Shown here in pieces: positions 48,551 to 57,074 of a DNA stretch of 64,000 nucleotides (positions are counted from its first letter, which is position 1; every line of letters begins with the position of its first letter). The notes below the pieces were generated by a model. It searched no databases, had not been told where the DNA came from, and saw nothing but the letters and a program-made list of their open reading frames with translations. The DNA comes from Actinomycetaceae bacterium (GTDB lineage: Bacteria; Actinomycetota; Actinomycetes; Actinomycetales; Actinomycetaceae): positions 116,611-180,610 of the forward strand of contig JAUNVG010000002.1 in the NCBI GenBank assembly GCA_030537735.1. The letters run 5' to 3'. A program made the position numbers and the translations under genes.

Positions 48551-49558
48551 ATGAACGCTGACACAACCAACCCCACCAGTGAGCAAACCCAAACCAGTGA
48601 ACCCGCAGGCAAACCCGTCGGCCACCAAGGCGTACGAGTAGAAATAGAAGAACGCCCCGCCTTCCACATCTCCGGCGGCTCCGCCTACCTGGCCCTACTC
48701 GTAATCGCGGCCATGCTGGCGGCCTCCATATGGCTAACAGTAGACGCCGTCATAAAACTAGACCAAGCAGAAAACACAGGCGCAGGCTCACCCACCATAA
48801 CAATCCTCCAACTCGCCCTCGCCACGACACTCTCCCTCGCGCTGCTGCTCGTAGCCCTCACCAGCGTCACCATCATCGCCCCCGGACAAACCTCCGTACG
48901 CAAATTCTTTGGCCGCTACATCGGAACCATACGCACACCCGGCCTATCCCTAGCAACCCCCCTATCAACCGGGCAACGCACCTCCGTCAGGGTCCGCAAC
49001 TTCGAAACCAACACCATCAAAGTAAACGACCTAGACGGCAACCCCATCCACATCGCCGCCATCGTCGTATGGCAAGTATCAGACACCGCAAAAGCCAACT
49101 TCGCAGTAGACAACTACACAGAATTCGTCTCCACCCAAGCCGAATCAGCCCTCCGACACGTAGCAAGCACCCATGCCTACGACGGAAGCGAAACCAGCAA
49201 CACACTACTAGGCGCCACCGACCTCGTATCCTCAGAAATCGCCCACGAAGTCGCCCAGCGAGTCGCCATCGCCGGAGTCGAAATCGTCGAAGCCCGCATC
49301 TCCGCCCTCGCATACGCCCCCGAAATCGCCCAAGCCATGCTGCAACGCCAACAAGCCAGCGCAATCGTCGCCGCCCGCGAACAAATCGTTGAAGGCGCAG
49401 TCACCATGGTTAACGACGCCCTCCTACGCCTAGAAAACGAACAAATCGTCGAACTAGACGACGAACGCCGCGCCCAAATGGTCTCCAACCTACTGGTAGT
49501 GCTCTGCTCCGAATCACGAGCAACCCCCGTGGTGAACGCTGGAAGCCTCTATGGATGA
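48551..49558 (+). CDS. SPFH-domain (prohibitin-like) membrane protein
   Basis: 335 residues. Polar N-terminus, two membrane helices ([16 protein letters not shown] and [19 protein letters not shown]), then an SPFH/Band 7 domain beginning [20 protein letters not shown] and continuing [21 protein letters not shown] and [23 protein letters not shown], then a helical region [24 protein letters not shown] proteins scaffold membrane microdomains and proteases. Start chosen at ATG 48551 (GGAGAAA upstream); an earlier in-frame start at 48533 is less likely. The stop overlaps the next gene's ATG (ATGA). Coding strand is strongly C/A-rich. Confidence 0.85.
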   Translation: MNADTTNPTSEQTQTSEPAGKPVGHQGVRVEIEERPAFHISGGSAYLALLVIAAMLAASIWLTVDAVIKLDQAENTGAGSPTITILQLALATTLSLALLLVALTSVTIIAPGQTSVRKFFGRYIGTIRTPGLSLATPLSTGQRTSVRVRNFETNTIKVNDLDGNPIHIAAIVVWQVSDTAKANFAVDNYTEFVSTQAESALRHVASTHAYDGSETSNTLLGATDLVSSEIAHEVAQRVAIAGVEIVEARISALAYAPEIAQAMLQRQQASAIVAAREQIVEGAVTMVNDALLRLENEQIVELDDERRAQMVSNLLVVLCSESRATPVVNAGSLYG

Positions 49559-49776
49559 ACCCCCCCAAAAAGCGCAACAAACGCAAACAGATCCCACTCA
49601 GGCTCGACCCCGCCGTCCACGACGCCATCGCGAAGTGGGCGGCCGATGACCTGCGGTCCGTCAACGCGCAAATCGAAATGATACTACGGCAAGCACTCAA
49701 AGAACGCGGCAGACTACCCAAAGAAGTAAAACCAATCGCCAAACCCGGCAGACCACCTGCCGACCCCCGCAAGTAA
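49555..49776 (+). CDS. Small ribbon-helix-helix (Arc-like) protein
   Basis: 73 residues. Basic N-terminus KKRNKRKQIPLRLDPAVHDA then helices AIAKWAADDLRSVNAQIEMILRQALKERG, the Arc/MetJ pattern with the strand residues KQIPLRL and the SVNAQIEMILRQAL helix. Coupled to the SPFH gene by an ATGA overlap (49555-49558). Similar SPFH-RHH pairs are known in Actinobacteria, where the RHH protein carries antitoxin-like or HicB-like names, but no toxin is present here. Probably DNA-binding, perhaps regulating its own operon. Confidence 0.8.
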   Translation: MNPPKKRNKRKQIPLRLDPAVHDAIAKWAADDLRSVNAQIEMILRQALKERGRLPKEVKPIAKPGRPPADPRK

Positions 49777-49885
49777 ACACACACGGACAAGGTGGTAGCC
49801 ACTGTGGTGGTTCACGGGGCGCAGCAAGCCCACCACCACCACCAGAACCACAAAAGGCACTATCACGGAAGGAACGAGCACTATA

Positions 49886-50248
49886 GTGGCGAAGCAAAAC
49901 CTCCACGCAGACGGGCAGGCAGCTTTGCAACAATGGCAGGCAGACAAACAAAACTGCCCCCGCCCAGTGTTAGCTGCGGCCGTAAGATGGACGCTGGCGG
50001 TACTAGCCCAACAAGCACCCGGGCACGCTGTGGAAGTGCGGGTACCACCGTGGGCAGCTGTGCAGATTCTAGGTGGCACCACTCACCGCCGCGGCACCCC
50101 ACCTGCCGTCATTGAAATGCGCCCAACCACCTGGTTGGAACTGGCGACGGGAGAACTGCAGTGGGGCGAAGCCGTGGCTAATGGGTTGGTGGATGCTTCC
50201 GGGCAGCGCACAGACCTGCAAGGACTACTGCCTCTTGCAGGGATCTGA
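49886..50248 (+). CDS. SCP2-like sterol carrier family protein
   Basis: 120 residues resembling the small bacterial SCP-orthologue family of Actinobacteria: PRPVLAAAVRWTLAVLAQQAPGHAVEVRVPPWAAVQ, then VIEMRPTTWLELATGELQW and GLVDASGQRTDLQGLLPL. The fold makes a small hydrophobic pocket, but no ligand is known for this branch. GTG start after an AT-rich gap that follows the RHH gene. Base composition begins to shift here from C-rich to G-rich on the + strand. Confidence 0.75.
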   Translation: MAKQNLHADGQAALQQWQADKQNCPRPVLAAAVRWTLAVLAQQAPGHAVEVRVPPWAAVQILGGTTHRRGTPPAVIEMRPTTWLELATGELQWGEAVANGLVDASGQRTDLQGLLPLAGI

Positions 50249-50320
50249 TACGCTGCCCACCACCTTCACCCGCCCGCGGATCACCCAGTTAGGGTGATGC
50301 GGGAAGGCGGGGGAGTGGTG

Positions 50321-51607
50321 TTACTTCGGTGGCGGTCTAGACTCAGGCGCCTGAGAAGACCTGGACTGTTTCCCAGGTGACAGTTGAACCGGGCTCTGGC
50401 TTCCGAAAACCGCCATTCCTGGTGGGGGAAGTATGCGCGGTGGGTTTTTACCGTCGCTAACCACCGTGTACCGGTGTTGAGGTTGGGCGCCGGTTTGGTC
50501 AAATATCCAATGGTGGTGCGGACACAGGGCCACCAGGTTACCTAAATCCGTTCGTCCCCCGAATTTCCAGGGTTTGACGTGCCCGATTTCGCAGGTGGTG
50601 GCGATCGCAGTGCAGTGGGGGAATAGGCACCCACCGTCGCGCGCTAACACTAAGGCTCGTAGTTGCGCAGTGGCGAACCTCTGGTCCCGTCCGCAGTCGT
50701 AGCGCCCATCGTAGTTCCGCACGATAGCGAGACGGATTTGTTCGCTGTCTGCATCTTCGGCGAGGTTGTTGAGGGGGTGGAGTTTTCGCGGGTCCACCAG
50801 ATGGGTTCGCACGTAGTTTGCGCTTAACTGAGCAAATGCGTCCGCTAGCCGGGCTTGTATGGGGGTGGGGGGCTGCTTGGTTTGACTTTGCTGTATGCGG
50901 GCTTTCCTCGCTAGGTCCCCGAGCGCGTTGCGGATGGTCTCACCAACTGGCGTGGTCACGGTGGCGTTAATTCTCCACCCGCCGGCGATGCGTTTGAAGT
51001 AGAGTCCTCGTTTGGGGTGGAGTTTTTCTTCCGCGGTTGGCTGGTTATCTACCTTCGCCCAGTATTGGTTGGCTAGGGTGTTTATTTCTTGGTTGAAGGT
51101 TTTATTATCTAGCTTCGCTTGAGCTAGGTCTGCGACTTCGTTATAGAGCTTGGCGTATTCGGTTTCCGGCAAGTGTTCTTTGAGGTCTTCAACCGTGGTG
51201 ATAGATTTATTCAGCCCGAAGTTACTTATCTCGTTTCGCGCCCACGCGTCGTGTAGTTTCGGGTGTGCTAGGCGGCGTTTGGCTCGCATTATGATGCGGT
51301 TGGCTTCTTGGGTTGAGTACCCACCGGCGTTGGAGAGTAGTTCACTGGTGGTGGCGTCTACGCTGCGGGCGGCGTTGGTGTTTTCCACTAGCTGCACTAC
51401 TGCATCTAGCGTGGCTTCAGCTAATCGTTGGGCTTGGTGGGCTGTTTCTAGGGCTTTTATTAGTGCGTCGGCTTCCGATTTTAGGGCACCTGTTTTAGCG
51501 CCGGCGGCAAGGGCTTGTTCGTAGGCCTGTTGCGCGTGGCGTCGGTTGTCGCTGATGGCAGCGGCGAGGTTTATACAGGTGCTCATGTTTTGATTGTGGC
51601 TGCCCAT
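50321..51607 (-). CDS. DUF222 / HNH endonuclease-domain protein
   Basis: 428 residues. The N-terminal ~270 are the helical DUF222 region (QAYEQALAAGAKTGAL, AHPKLHDAWARNEISNFGL). The C-terminal HNH motif is intact: DGGCLFPHCTAIATTCEIGH, then W.FGGRTDLGNLVALCPHHHWIFD with two Cys and the three His. Such proteins (REP13E12-like) are common in Actinobacteria, often in several copies, of unknown function with some spread by mobile elements. Predicted to bind Zn2+ and cut DNA. No partner gene or inverted repeats flank it. Isolated on the minus strand. Confidence 0.85.
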   Translation of the reverse strand: MGSHNQNMSTCINLAAAISDNRRHAQQAYEQALAAGAKTGALKSEADALIKALETAHQAQRLAEATLDAVVQLVENTNAARSVDATTSELLSNAGGYSTQEANRIIMRAKRRLAHPKLHDAWARNEISNFGLNKSITTVEDLKEHLPETEYAKLYNEVADLAQAKLDNKTFNQEINTLANQYWAKVDNQPTAEEKLHPKRGLYFKRIAGGWRINATVTTPVGETIRNALGDLARKARIQQSQTKQPPTPIQARLADAFAQLSANYVRTHLVDPRKLHPLNNLAEDADSEQIRLAIVRNYDGRYDCGRDQRFATAQLRALVLARDGGCLFPHCTAIATTCEIGHVKPWKFGGRTDLGNLVALCPHHHWIFDQTGAQPQHRYTVVSDGKNPPRILPPPGMAVFGSQSPVQLSPGKQSRSSQAPESRPPPK

Positions 51608-51655
51608 GGTGGGGCAGTCATTTAGGTAACTCCAGGTGTGTGGACTTTATTCGGG

Positions 51656-51664
51656 TGTGGATAA
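51656..51664 (-). promoter_or_regulatory. Single perfect DnaA box
   Basis: TGTGGATAA, i.e. TTATCCACA on the minus strand, between the HNH gene and hpr. One isolated box; its only interest is the nearby switch in strand composition. Confidence 0.35.
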
Positions 51665-51876
51665 CTCTCTTTCTGGGCGGGTGGGTGACGGGTGGGTAAT
51701 ATCACGGTTCCTAATTGCTGTGTGCTTGCAGTACAGTGGGGTTAATACCTGTGGCAGTGGGTAACGGTGCCCGTTTGAACTGACACTGATCTACTGGGGC
51801 TTGTTTCCTTTTAGGAATTTACGCCTGTGGAGTGTTGTTCTATCGGCCACGGATTAAGAGCTTTGAAGGGGAAGTG

Positions 51877-52134
51877 GTGTACGCACAAAAGGCGCGAGTG
51901 GCCTCCGAGATAGGTTTGCATGCGCGTCCGGCAGCTACTGTGGCTCGCGCGGCTCAGGGCTTCTCCGACCCGGTTTATTTGAGTTTGCGCGGGGAGACGG
52001 TGGAGGCTAAGTCGGGTCTGATGATTATGACTTTGGGTGCGGCGTGTGGAGATGTGGTGACGGTGGAGTCCACCAGTGAGGATGCGGTTAGGCGGGTAGT
52101 TGAGCTGATCGAGACCACTATTTCTCCGCTTTGA
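51877..52134 (+). CDS. ptsH: Phosphocarrier protein HPr
   Basis: 85 residues, passing phosphate from enzyme I to the sugar-specific PTS components. GTG 51877 is chosen over 51874 (and the longer frame from 51832) because it lies five bases after AAGGGG (51866-51871) and, with it, the active-site His in GLHARPA is residue 15 and the regulatory Ser in AKSGLM is residue 46, exactly the canonical numbers. Fully intact: SEIGLHARPAATVARAA, SLRGETVEAKSGLMIMTLGA, GDVVTVESTSEDA. No other PTS gene lies in the window. Confidence 0.92.
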   Translation: MYAQKARVASEIGLHARPAATVARAAQGFSDPVYLSLRGETVEAKSGLMIMTLGAACGDVVTVESTSEDAVRRVVELIETTISPL

Positions 52135-52164
52135 GTGCGTGCCTGGCCGGGTAGGGCCCCGACC

Positions 52165-52240
52165 GCTAACGCAGTAGCAGCCACTAACTCAGTACCGACC
52201 TCTAACGCAGTACCGACCTCTAACTCAGCACCGGCCGCTA
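52165..52240. repeat. Tandem ~18-bp repeats after hpr
   Basis: About four degenerate copies of a unit like CTCTAACKCAGTACCGAC in the first 100 bases after the hpr stop. The minus-strand open frame here is a repeat artefact. Confidence 0.6.
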
Positions 52241-52321
52241 GCCCCACTCCCCACAGCTGAGCTAGGTCTAGGGAATGCAAAAACCACGACGGTGTGGTCT
52301 TTGGTTTCGTACCTGTGCATA

Positions 52322-52361
52322 GTTTAGGGTGAGCAACCTCTTTTCGTTGCTCACCCCAAAC
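52322..52361. terminator. Bidirectional terminator between hpr and the DUF4235 gene
   Basis: GGGTGAGCAAC (52327-52337) and GTTGCTCACCC (52346-52356), perfect, extended by GTTT/AAAC at the outside around a single mismatch; loop CTCTTTTC. Serves two convergent genes. Confidence 0.85.
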
Positions 52362-52409
52362 AGTTTGTCTTCGGTTTTAGTGCCCTGCCGGGTTTCCCCG
52401 CGTTTTGGG

Positions 52410-52652
52410 TCAGATGGACTTGGCGAAGTATTTCTTGGTGCCTTTGAGGGCGTAGCGGCGCGCGAGGGATACTAGCACGCCTGAGACTACGGCGAATACT
52501 AGTAGTTCAGCGATGCGAGCGTTGTCTTCGTCTTCGCCTTGTGGGGATTCGTGCCCGGTGACGACTTTCCATCCTTTGTCAACTACCTGGTTAGCTACGA
52601 TTCCCGCTACGGCTAGGGCACCGGCGCTGGCTACTTTGTATGGCACGTTCAT
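52410..52652 (-). CDS. DUF4235 small membrane protein
   Basis: 80 residues with two hydrophobic segments, AGALAVAGIVANQVV and LLVFAVVSGVLVSLARRYAL, and a charged loop GHESPQGEDEDNAR between. The pattern fits DUF4235, a family of small actinobacterial membrane proteins of unknown role. ATG on the minus strand with GGTAAACCCATG context. Convergent with hpr. Confidence 0.8.
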   Translation of the reverse strand: MNVPYKVASAGALAVAGIVANQVVDKGWKVVTGHESPQGEDEDNARIAELLVFAVVSGVLVSLARRYALKGTKKYFAKSI

Positions 52653-52861
52653 GGGTTTACCTTTCAGGTTTAAGGATGTTTACTTGCGCTGATTCCATCA
52701 TGCCGGTTCTGGTTGAGATTGGCGACTTTTTGACGCTCAATTTGGATTCCTCTGGCTGAGAGCTGGGTTTCTCCCCTTGGAGGGAGTGGGTCAAAGTGGG
52801 TGTGAGCGTTGCCTCGGTCCCGGACGTGCCCTTAAGTGTTACCGGCGATAGTATGGAGGGG
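52653..52861. other. Promoter region of DUF4235 and thiBPQ
   Basis: About 210 bp between divergent units, containing a GATAGTATGG promoter-like stretch at 52847-52856 directly before the riboswitch. No gene is called. Confidence 0.4.
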
Positions 52862-52947
52862 CGACAGGGGAGCGGCTTGGGCCGCTGAGAGTGCGCTGTG
52901 GCGCAGACCCTCGAACCTGATGCGGTTAGTCCCGCCGAAGGAAGTCG
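52862..52947 (+). promoter_or_regulatory. TPP (thiamine pyrophosphate) riboswitch
   Basis: The conserved core is plain: GGGGAGCGG... CTGAGA at 52885-52890, a short P3-type stem GCGCTGTGGCGC, then ACCCTCGAACCTGAT at 52907-52921 and GCGGTTAGTCCCGCCGAAGG, with CGAC (52862-52865) pairing GTCG (52944-52947) as stem P1. It lies ~105 bp before thiB, so thiamine pyrophosphate should switch off expression of thiBPQ. The expression platform is not obvious; the GC-rich stretch to 53020 could pair or hide the ribosome-binding site. Confidence 0.95.
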
Positions 52948-53052
52948 AGTTCTCTGACTGCTGTTCTTTGTGGGAATAGTGGTTACCATTCTTTCGCACG
53001 TGAGGGCCACGCTTTTGGGTGGCTGATGACTGTACCTTTTGAGGAGACTGTA

Positions 53053-54120
53053 ATGAGACGTGTGATTTCTGGTTTGGCTGCTACTTTTGCGCTTGCGCTG
53101 GTAGCTTCTTCCTGTAGTTCTAGCTCTGAACCTGAGGGTGCGGCTACGGGTGAGCCTACTGCTGCCGCTAACGACCCGGTTGTGGTTTTAGCTTATGATT
53201 CGATGGATTTCCCGCAGGAGCTGGCGGATGCGTTTAAGCAGAAGACTGGTTTTGAACTGGAAATTCAAGCTACTGGTGATGCTGGTGAGTTAGCCAATAA
53301 GCTCGTGCTTTCGAAGGATGCCCCTTTGGGGGACGTAGCTTTCGGGATTGACAACATTAGTGGTTACCGCGCTGTGGAGGCTGGGGTGTTTGCTGCGGAT
53401 CCGGTGGCAGCTCCGGCTGAGGTGACCGAGCTAGGTATTAAGGACGCTCCGGGGCTGACTGCTTTCGATCACGGTGATGTGTGCGTTAACTACGATAAGG
53501 CGTGGTTTACGGACAACGGCAAGAAGGTTCCGGCTACTTTGGATGATTTGCGTGACCCTGAGTATAAGGATCTTTTCGTGGCTATGAACCCCACGTCCTC
53601 GTCACCGGGTATGGCTTTCTTGGCTGCTACGGTGGCGAATTACGGCGACCAGTGGGAGCAGTATTGGAAGGATCTGAAGGATAACGGTGTGAAGATCACT
53701 TCCGGTTGGTCTGAGGCTTTCAACGTGGATTATTCTGCGGGTGAGGGCAAGGGGCCGCGTCCGCTAATGCTTTCGTATTCTTCTTCACCGGCTTGGTCGG
53801 TTAATGATGATCTAACTGATTCTTCGACTGCAGCGTTGTTGGAAACTTGCTTCCACCAGGTTGAGTACATGGGCGTTTTGCAGGGGGCGAAGAACCCGGA
53901 GGGCGCGAAGGCGTTTGTGGAGTTCATGTTGGAGAAGGAATCGCAGGAAGCGATTTCGGCTGCGAACTACATGCATCCGGTGGTTGCGGGGGCGAAGCTT
54001 CCCGAGGCTTTGGAGAAGTTCGGCCCGCTGGCTCCCACTACGCATGATATCGATGCGCAAACGATCATGACCCAGCAGAAGGATTGGTTAGCTAAGTGGG
54101 CTGACATTATGGGTCAGTGA
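53053..54120 (+). CDS. thiB: Thiamine ABC transporter substrate-binding lipoprotein
   Basis: 355 residues; lipobox VASSC (Cys21) after a short signal. Iron(III)/thiamine-type periplasmic-binding fold: VLAYDSMDFPQELADAFKQKTGFELEI, GELANKLVLSKDAPLGDVAFGIDN and WFTDNGKKVPATLDDLRDPEYKDLFVAMNPTSSSPG. The TPP riboswitch and ThiP/ThiQ neighbours assign thiamine or TPP as cargo. Start chosen at ATG 53053 with GAGGAG at 53041-53046; nine upstream codons are in frame but not needed. The + strand here is G/T-rich. Confidence 0.93.
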   Translation: MRRVISGLAATFALALVASSCSSSSEPEGAATGEPTAAANDPVVVLAYDSMDFPQELADAFKQKTGFELEIQATGDAGELANKLVLSKDAPLGDVAFGIDNISGYRAVEAGVFAADPVAAPAEVTELGIKDAPGLTAFDHGDVCVNYDKAWFTDNGKKVPATLDDLRDPEYKDLFVAMNPTSSSPGMAFLAATVANYGDQWEQYWKDLKDNGVKITSGWSEAFNVDYSAGEGKGPRPLMLSYSSSPAWSVNDDLTDSSTAALLETCFHQVEYMGVLQGAKNPEGAKAFVEFMLEKESQEAISAANYMHPVVAGAKLPEALEKFGPLAPTTHDIDAQTIMTQQKDWLAKWADIMGQ

Positions 54121-54159
54121 TTCTAACACTTAGCGGCGTTTTACTGCCGGGTGTTTGGT

Positions 54160-54202
54160 AGGTGGCTACTTCGTGGGTGTGATGCTCTCGAGGTAGCCAC
54201 CT
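54160..54202 (+). other. Intercistronic hairpin between thiB and thiP
   Basis: AGGTGGCTAC (54160-54169) and its exact complement GTAGCCACCT (54193-54202), 23-base loop. First of three stem-loops in the 199-bp gap between thiB and thiP; probably limits or protects the thiB message. Confidence 0.55.
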
Positions 54203-54296
54203 GCGCTTTCGTCCTCCTGTTGGATTGGTGTTCCACCAAGAACACCGTCTGCGCTTTCGTCCTCCTGTTAGATTGGTGTTCCACCAAGAACACCGT
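54201..54296. repeat. 48-bp tandem duplication carrying hairpins
   Basis: Two head-to-tail copies of a 48-bp unit, 54201-54248 and 54249-54296, differing at one base (TTGGATT / TTAGATT). Each contains GGTGTTC-CACCAA-GAACACC, a 7-bp stem with a 6-base loop. Non-coding, just upstream of thiP. Confidence 0.9.
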
Positions 54297-54319
54297 TCCC
54301 GATTGTTTGGATTCCTCCT

Positions 54320-56011
54320 ATGCCTGCTTCGAAGTTTCGTCGCCACTTCACTGATTCCGCGGTGGTGTGGTTGGGCTGGTTTTTAGGCATCGGTGTGCCA
54401 GTGGTGTTCTTGGCAGTGTTTTTCTTACTGCCAACTAGCCATCTGATCGCGCGCGGCTTTGTGTCGGACTCGGGTTCACTGGATTTCACCGGTTTATCCG
54501 AGGTTCTCTCTCGCTCCCGCACTTGGCGCATCATTTGGCAGACGCTGTGGATGGCATTGGTGGCGACCTTGGTGTGTTTGGTGCTGGCTTTACCGGGGGC
54601 GTGGACGCTGTACCGCACTCGCTTCCCGGGGCGGGCGCTCTTGCGCGGAGTGGTTGCGGTTCCGTTTGTTTTACCTTCCGTGGTGGTGGGCGTGGCGTTC
54701 CGTTCGGTGCTGGGTCCCAACGGCCCGTTGGAGTGGCTGGGTTTGGACGGCACAGCCACAGCAATCATCTTGGGCATGGTGTTTTTCAATTTTTCGCTAG
54801 CGGTTCGCACGGTAGGTAATCTATGGGTGCGTTTAGATCCTCGCACCGAGCAGGCCGCTGCCGCCTTGGGCGCCGGCCCGTGGCGCCGGTTTTTCACGGT
54901 CACGTTGCCGCGTTTGTTACCGGCGTTCGCAGCAGCGGGCGCGATGGTTTTCCTATTTTGCACCACGGCTTTCGGCTTGGTCTTGATCCTGGGTGGTTCG
55001 CGCACGGGCACGGTGGAGACGGAGATTTATTTCCTCACTACGGGCTTGTTGGACTTGCGTTCAGCAGCGGTTCTTTCAATCGTGCAGTTAGTGGTGATCG
55101 CTTTTTCCTTGTGGCTGGGGGCGAGGGCGCGCCGCTGGGGTGCGAGCACGCAGAAGTTACGCACCGACGTGTCTGCCCACCCTTTGTCCCGCGCTGATTT
55201 ACCGGCGTTCTTCCTCACTGTCACGGTGATTTTGGGTCTGATTGTTTTCCCGCTGACGCACCTGCTGTGGCGCTCCCTGCACCGTTCGGGTGCGTTCACG
55301 TTTGCGAATTATTCGGATTTGGCACGCTCAGACGCAGCCCGCGTGCTTCGCGGTTCGGTATTGGAGTCTGCCTGGCATTCAATCGAGGTTGGTTTGGTCG
55401 CTACTTTGGTGGCGCTGGTGGTGGCGCTGGGGATTTCGGTGGTGACTACCCGCCGTTTGCGTGGCGTGTGGGGCCGGCGCGCTCTGGCCGGTTTGGATGC
55501 GTTATTCATGCTCCCGTTGGGGGTTTCTGCGGTGACGGTGGGGTTCGGGTTCTTAATCACTTTGAACCGTCCGCCGGTTGATTTACGTGGCTCGTGGTGG
55601 TTGATTCCCTTGGCTCAGGCGATGGTGGCGATTCCTTTGGTGGTGCGTGTGGTGACCCCGGTGTTGGCATCTATCGATCCGCGCCAGCGTGAGGTGGCGG
55701 CGGTTTTAGGGGCGGGGCCGGCGCGCGTGTTGTGGTCGGTGGAGGGCCCGTATATTTTGCGTTCCCTGGCGGTTGGCGGGGCGTTCGCGTTCGCCATGTC
55801 GTTGGGTGAGTTCGGCGCGACGGCGTTTTTAGTGCGCCCAGATTCAACGACCCTTCCGGTGGCGATTTATCGTTTGTTGTCGTTGCCCCAGGCTCAGGCT
55901 CAAGGCATGGCGTTGGCGGGTTCGGCGTTGTTGGCGTTGCTTTCTGGAGGCGTAATGGCGTTGGTTGAGGGCTTGTCGGATCGACGCGCGAGCACTGGGG
56001 GTGGGCGCTGA
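54320..56011 (+). CDS. thiP: Thiamine ABC transporter permease
   Basis: 563 residues with two consecutive permease domains, about 12 helices, as in ThiP. Two ATPase-coupling EAA loops: TEQAAAALGAGPWRRFFTVT and QREVAAVLGAGPARVLWSVE, followed by membrane segments GGAFAFAMSLGEFGAT. ATG 54320 has a poor ribosome-binding site and follows the duplicated hairpins, so translation may be lower than thiB. The 3' end lies 43 bp before thiQ. Confidence 0.92.
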   Translation: MPASKFRRHFTDSAVVWLGWFLGIGVPVVFLAVFFLLPTSHLIARGFVSDSGSLDFTGLSEVLSRSRTWRIIWQTLWMALVATLVCLVLALPGAWTLYRTRFPGRALLRGVVAVPFVLPSVVVGVAFRSVLGPNGPLEWLGLDGTATAIILGMVFFNFSLAVRTVGNLWVRLDPRTEQAAAALGAGPWRRFFTVTLPRLLPAFAAAGAMVFLFCTTAFGLVLILGGSRTGTVETEIYFLTTGLLDLRSAAVLSIVQLVVIAFSLWLGARARRWGASTQKLRTDVSAHPLSRADLPAFFLTVTVILGLIVFPLTHLLWRSLHRSGAFTFANYSDLARSDAARVLRGSVLESAWHSIEVGLVATLVALVVALGISVVTTRRLRGVWGRRALAGLDALFMLPLGVSAVTVGFGFLITLNRPPVDLRGSWWLIPLAQAMVAIPLVVRVVTPVLASIDPRQREVAAVLGAGPARVLWSVEGPYILRSLAVGGAFAFAMSLGEFGATAFLVRPDSTTLPVAIYRLLSLPQAQAQGMALAGSALLALLSGGVMALVEGLSDRRASTGGGR

Positions 56012-56054
56012 TGTTGGCTTTCGTGATTTCGTTTCGGGGGAGGTTTTCGCGTTG

Positions 56055-57074
56055 ATGGGTTTATCGGTGCGCGGCGTGGACGTGTTTTATGGTGACATGC
56101 ACGCGGTGAAGGATGTTTCGTTTGATTTACCTACCGGCCAGGTGCTGGCGTTGCTGGGTGCTTCCGGTTCAGGCAAGTCGTCGTTGTTGCGCGCGGTCGC
56201 GGGTTTGGAACCTGCGCACGGGCTGGTGGAGTTCGCGGGCGAGGACGTGTCGGACGTGCCGGTGCATCGACGTGGGTTCGGTTTGATGTTCCAAGATGGC
56301 CAGTTGTTTCCGCATCGCTCGGTGGCGGGGAATGTGGCGTTTGGGCTGCGTGGTTTTTTACCGCGTTCGCAGTGGGCTGCGCGCGTGGATGAGCTGCTGG
56401 ATTTGGTGGGGTTACCGGGTTTCGGTGGCCGCTCCGTGGGTACTCTTTCTGGCGGCCAGGCGCAGCGGGTGGCGTTGGCGCGGGCGCTGGCACCGTCTCC
56501 GCGGGTGTTGTTATTGGACGAGCCTTTGTCAGCGTTGGATCGTTCGTTGCGCGAGCAGTTGGCGGTCGATATTCGCCGGATTGTGCACGCCACGGGGGTG
56601 TGCGCCCTGTATGTGACTCACGATCAGGATGAGGCGTTTTCGGTTGCTGACTTGGTGGGCGTGATGGATGAGGGCGCGCTGCGTCGTTTGGGTGCTCCGG
56701 CTGAGGTATGGGGTGATCCCGGTACGGTGAGGGTGTCACAGTTCTTAGGTTATTCGCCGCTGTTGTCGCCGACCCAAGCAGCTGAGTGGGGGGTTAGGTT
56801 GTCCTCGCACACCTGCTTGGCGTGCGCCCCGGGGGCTTTCCGCGCCTCTACTACCGGTGGTTGCGCGCAAGTGGTTTCACCCGAAGTAGCTGAGGGCGTG
56901 GTGCACCGCCGCGTTCCTGTTTTAGAATCACGCACGGTTCGTGGTGGGCAGGAGTTAACGGTTGACGTGGGGGGTTTACAAGCCCGCGTCGAGTTACCGT
57001 TGGACACGGCTGTTTCTTCGCACCTTGAGGTGTTTTTAGATCCCGCTAGCTGCGTTGAGGTAGTGGAGGATTAG
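56055..57074 (+). CDS. thiQ: Thiamine ABC transporter ATPase
   Basis: 339 residues. Walker A GASGSGKSS, Q-loop MFQDGQLFPHRSVAGNV, signature LSGGQAQRVALARAL, Walker B RVLLLDEPLSALD and switch His YVTHDQDEAF. The C-terminal ~110 residues (after FLGYSPLLSP) are a TOBE-like extension longer than classic ThiQ. Start ATG 56055 or TTG 56052, 9-12 bases after GGAGG; the frame is open back into thiP. Completes the TPP-regulated importer. Confidence 0.9.
   Translation: MGLSVRGVDVFYGDMHAVKDVSFDLPTGQVLALLGASGSGKSSLLRAVAGLEPAHGLVEFAGEDVSDVPVHRRGFGLMFQDGQLFPHRSVAGNVAFGLRGFLPRSQWAARVDELLDLVGLPGFGGRSVGTLSGGQAQRVALARALAPSPRVLLLDEPLSALDRSLREQLAVDIRRIVHATGVCALYVTHDQDEAFSVADLVGVMDEGALRRLGAPAEVWGDPGTVRVSQFLGYSPLLSPTQAAEWGVRLSSHTCLACAPGAFRASTTGGCAQVVSPEVAEGVVHRRVPVLESRTVRGGQELTVDVGGLQARVELPLDTAVSSHLEVFLDPASCVEVVED

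Noticed and set aside
51975..52280. Minus-strand open frame antisense to hpr and its repeats
   Set aside because: Composition follows the 18-bp repeats and the hpr frame; not a gene.
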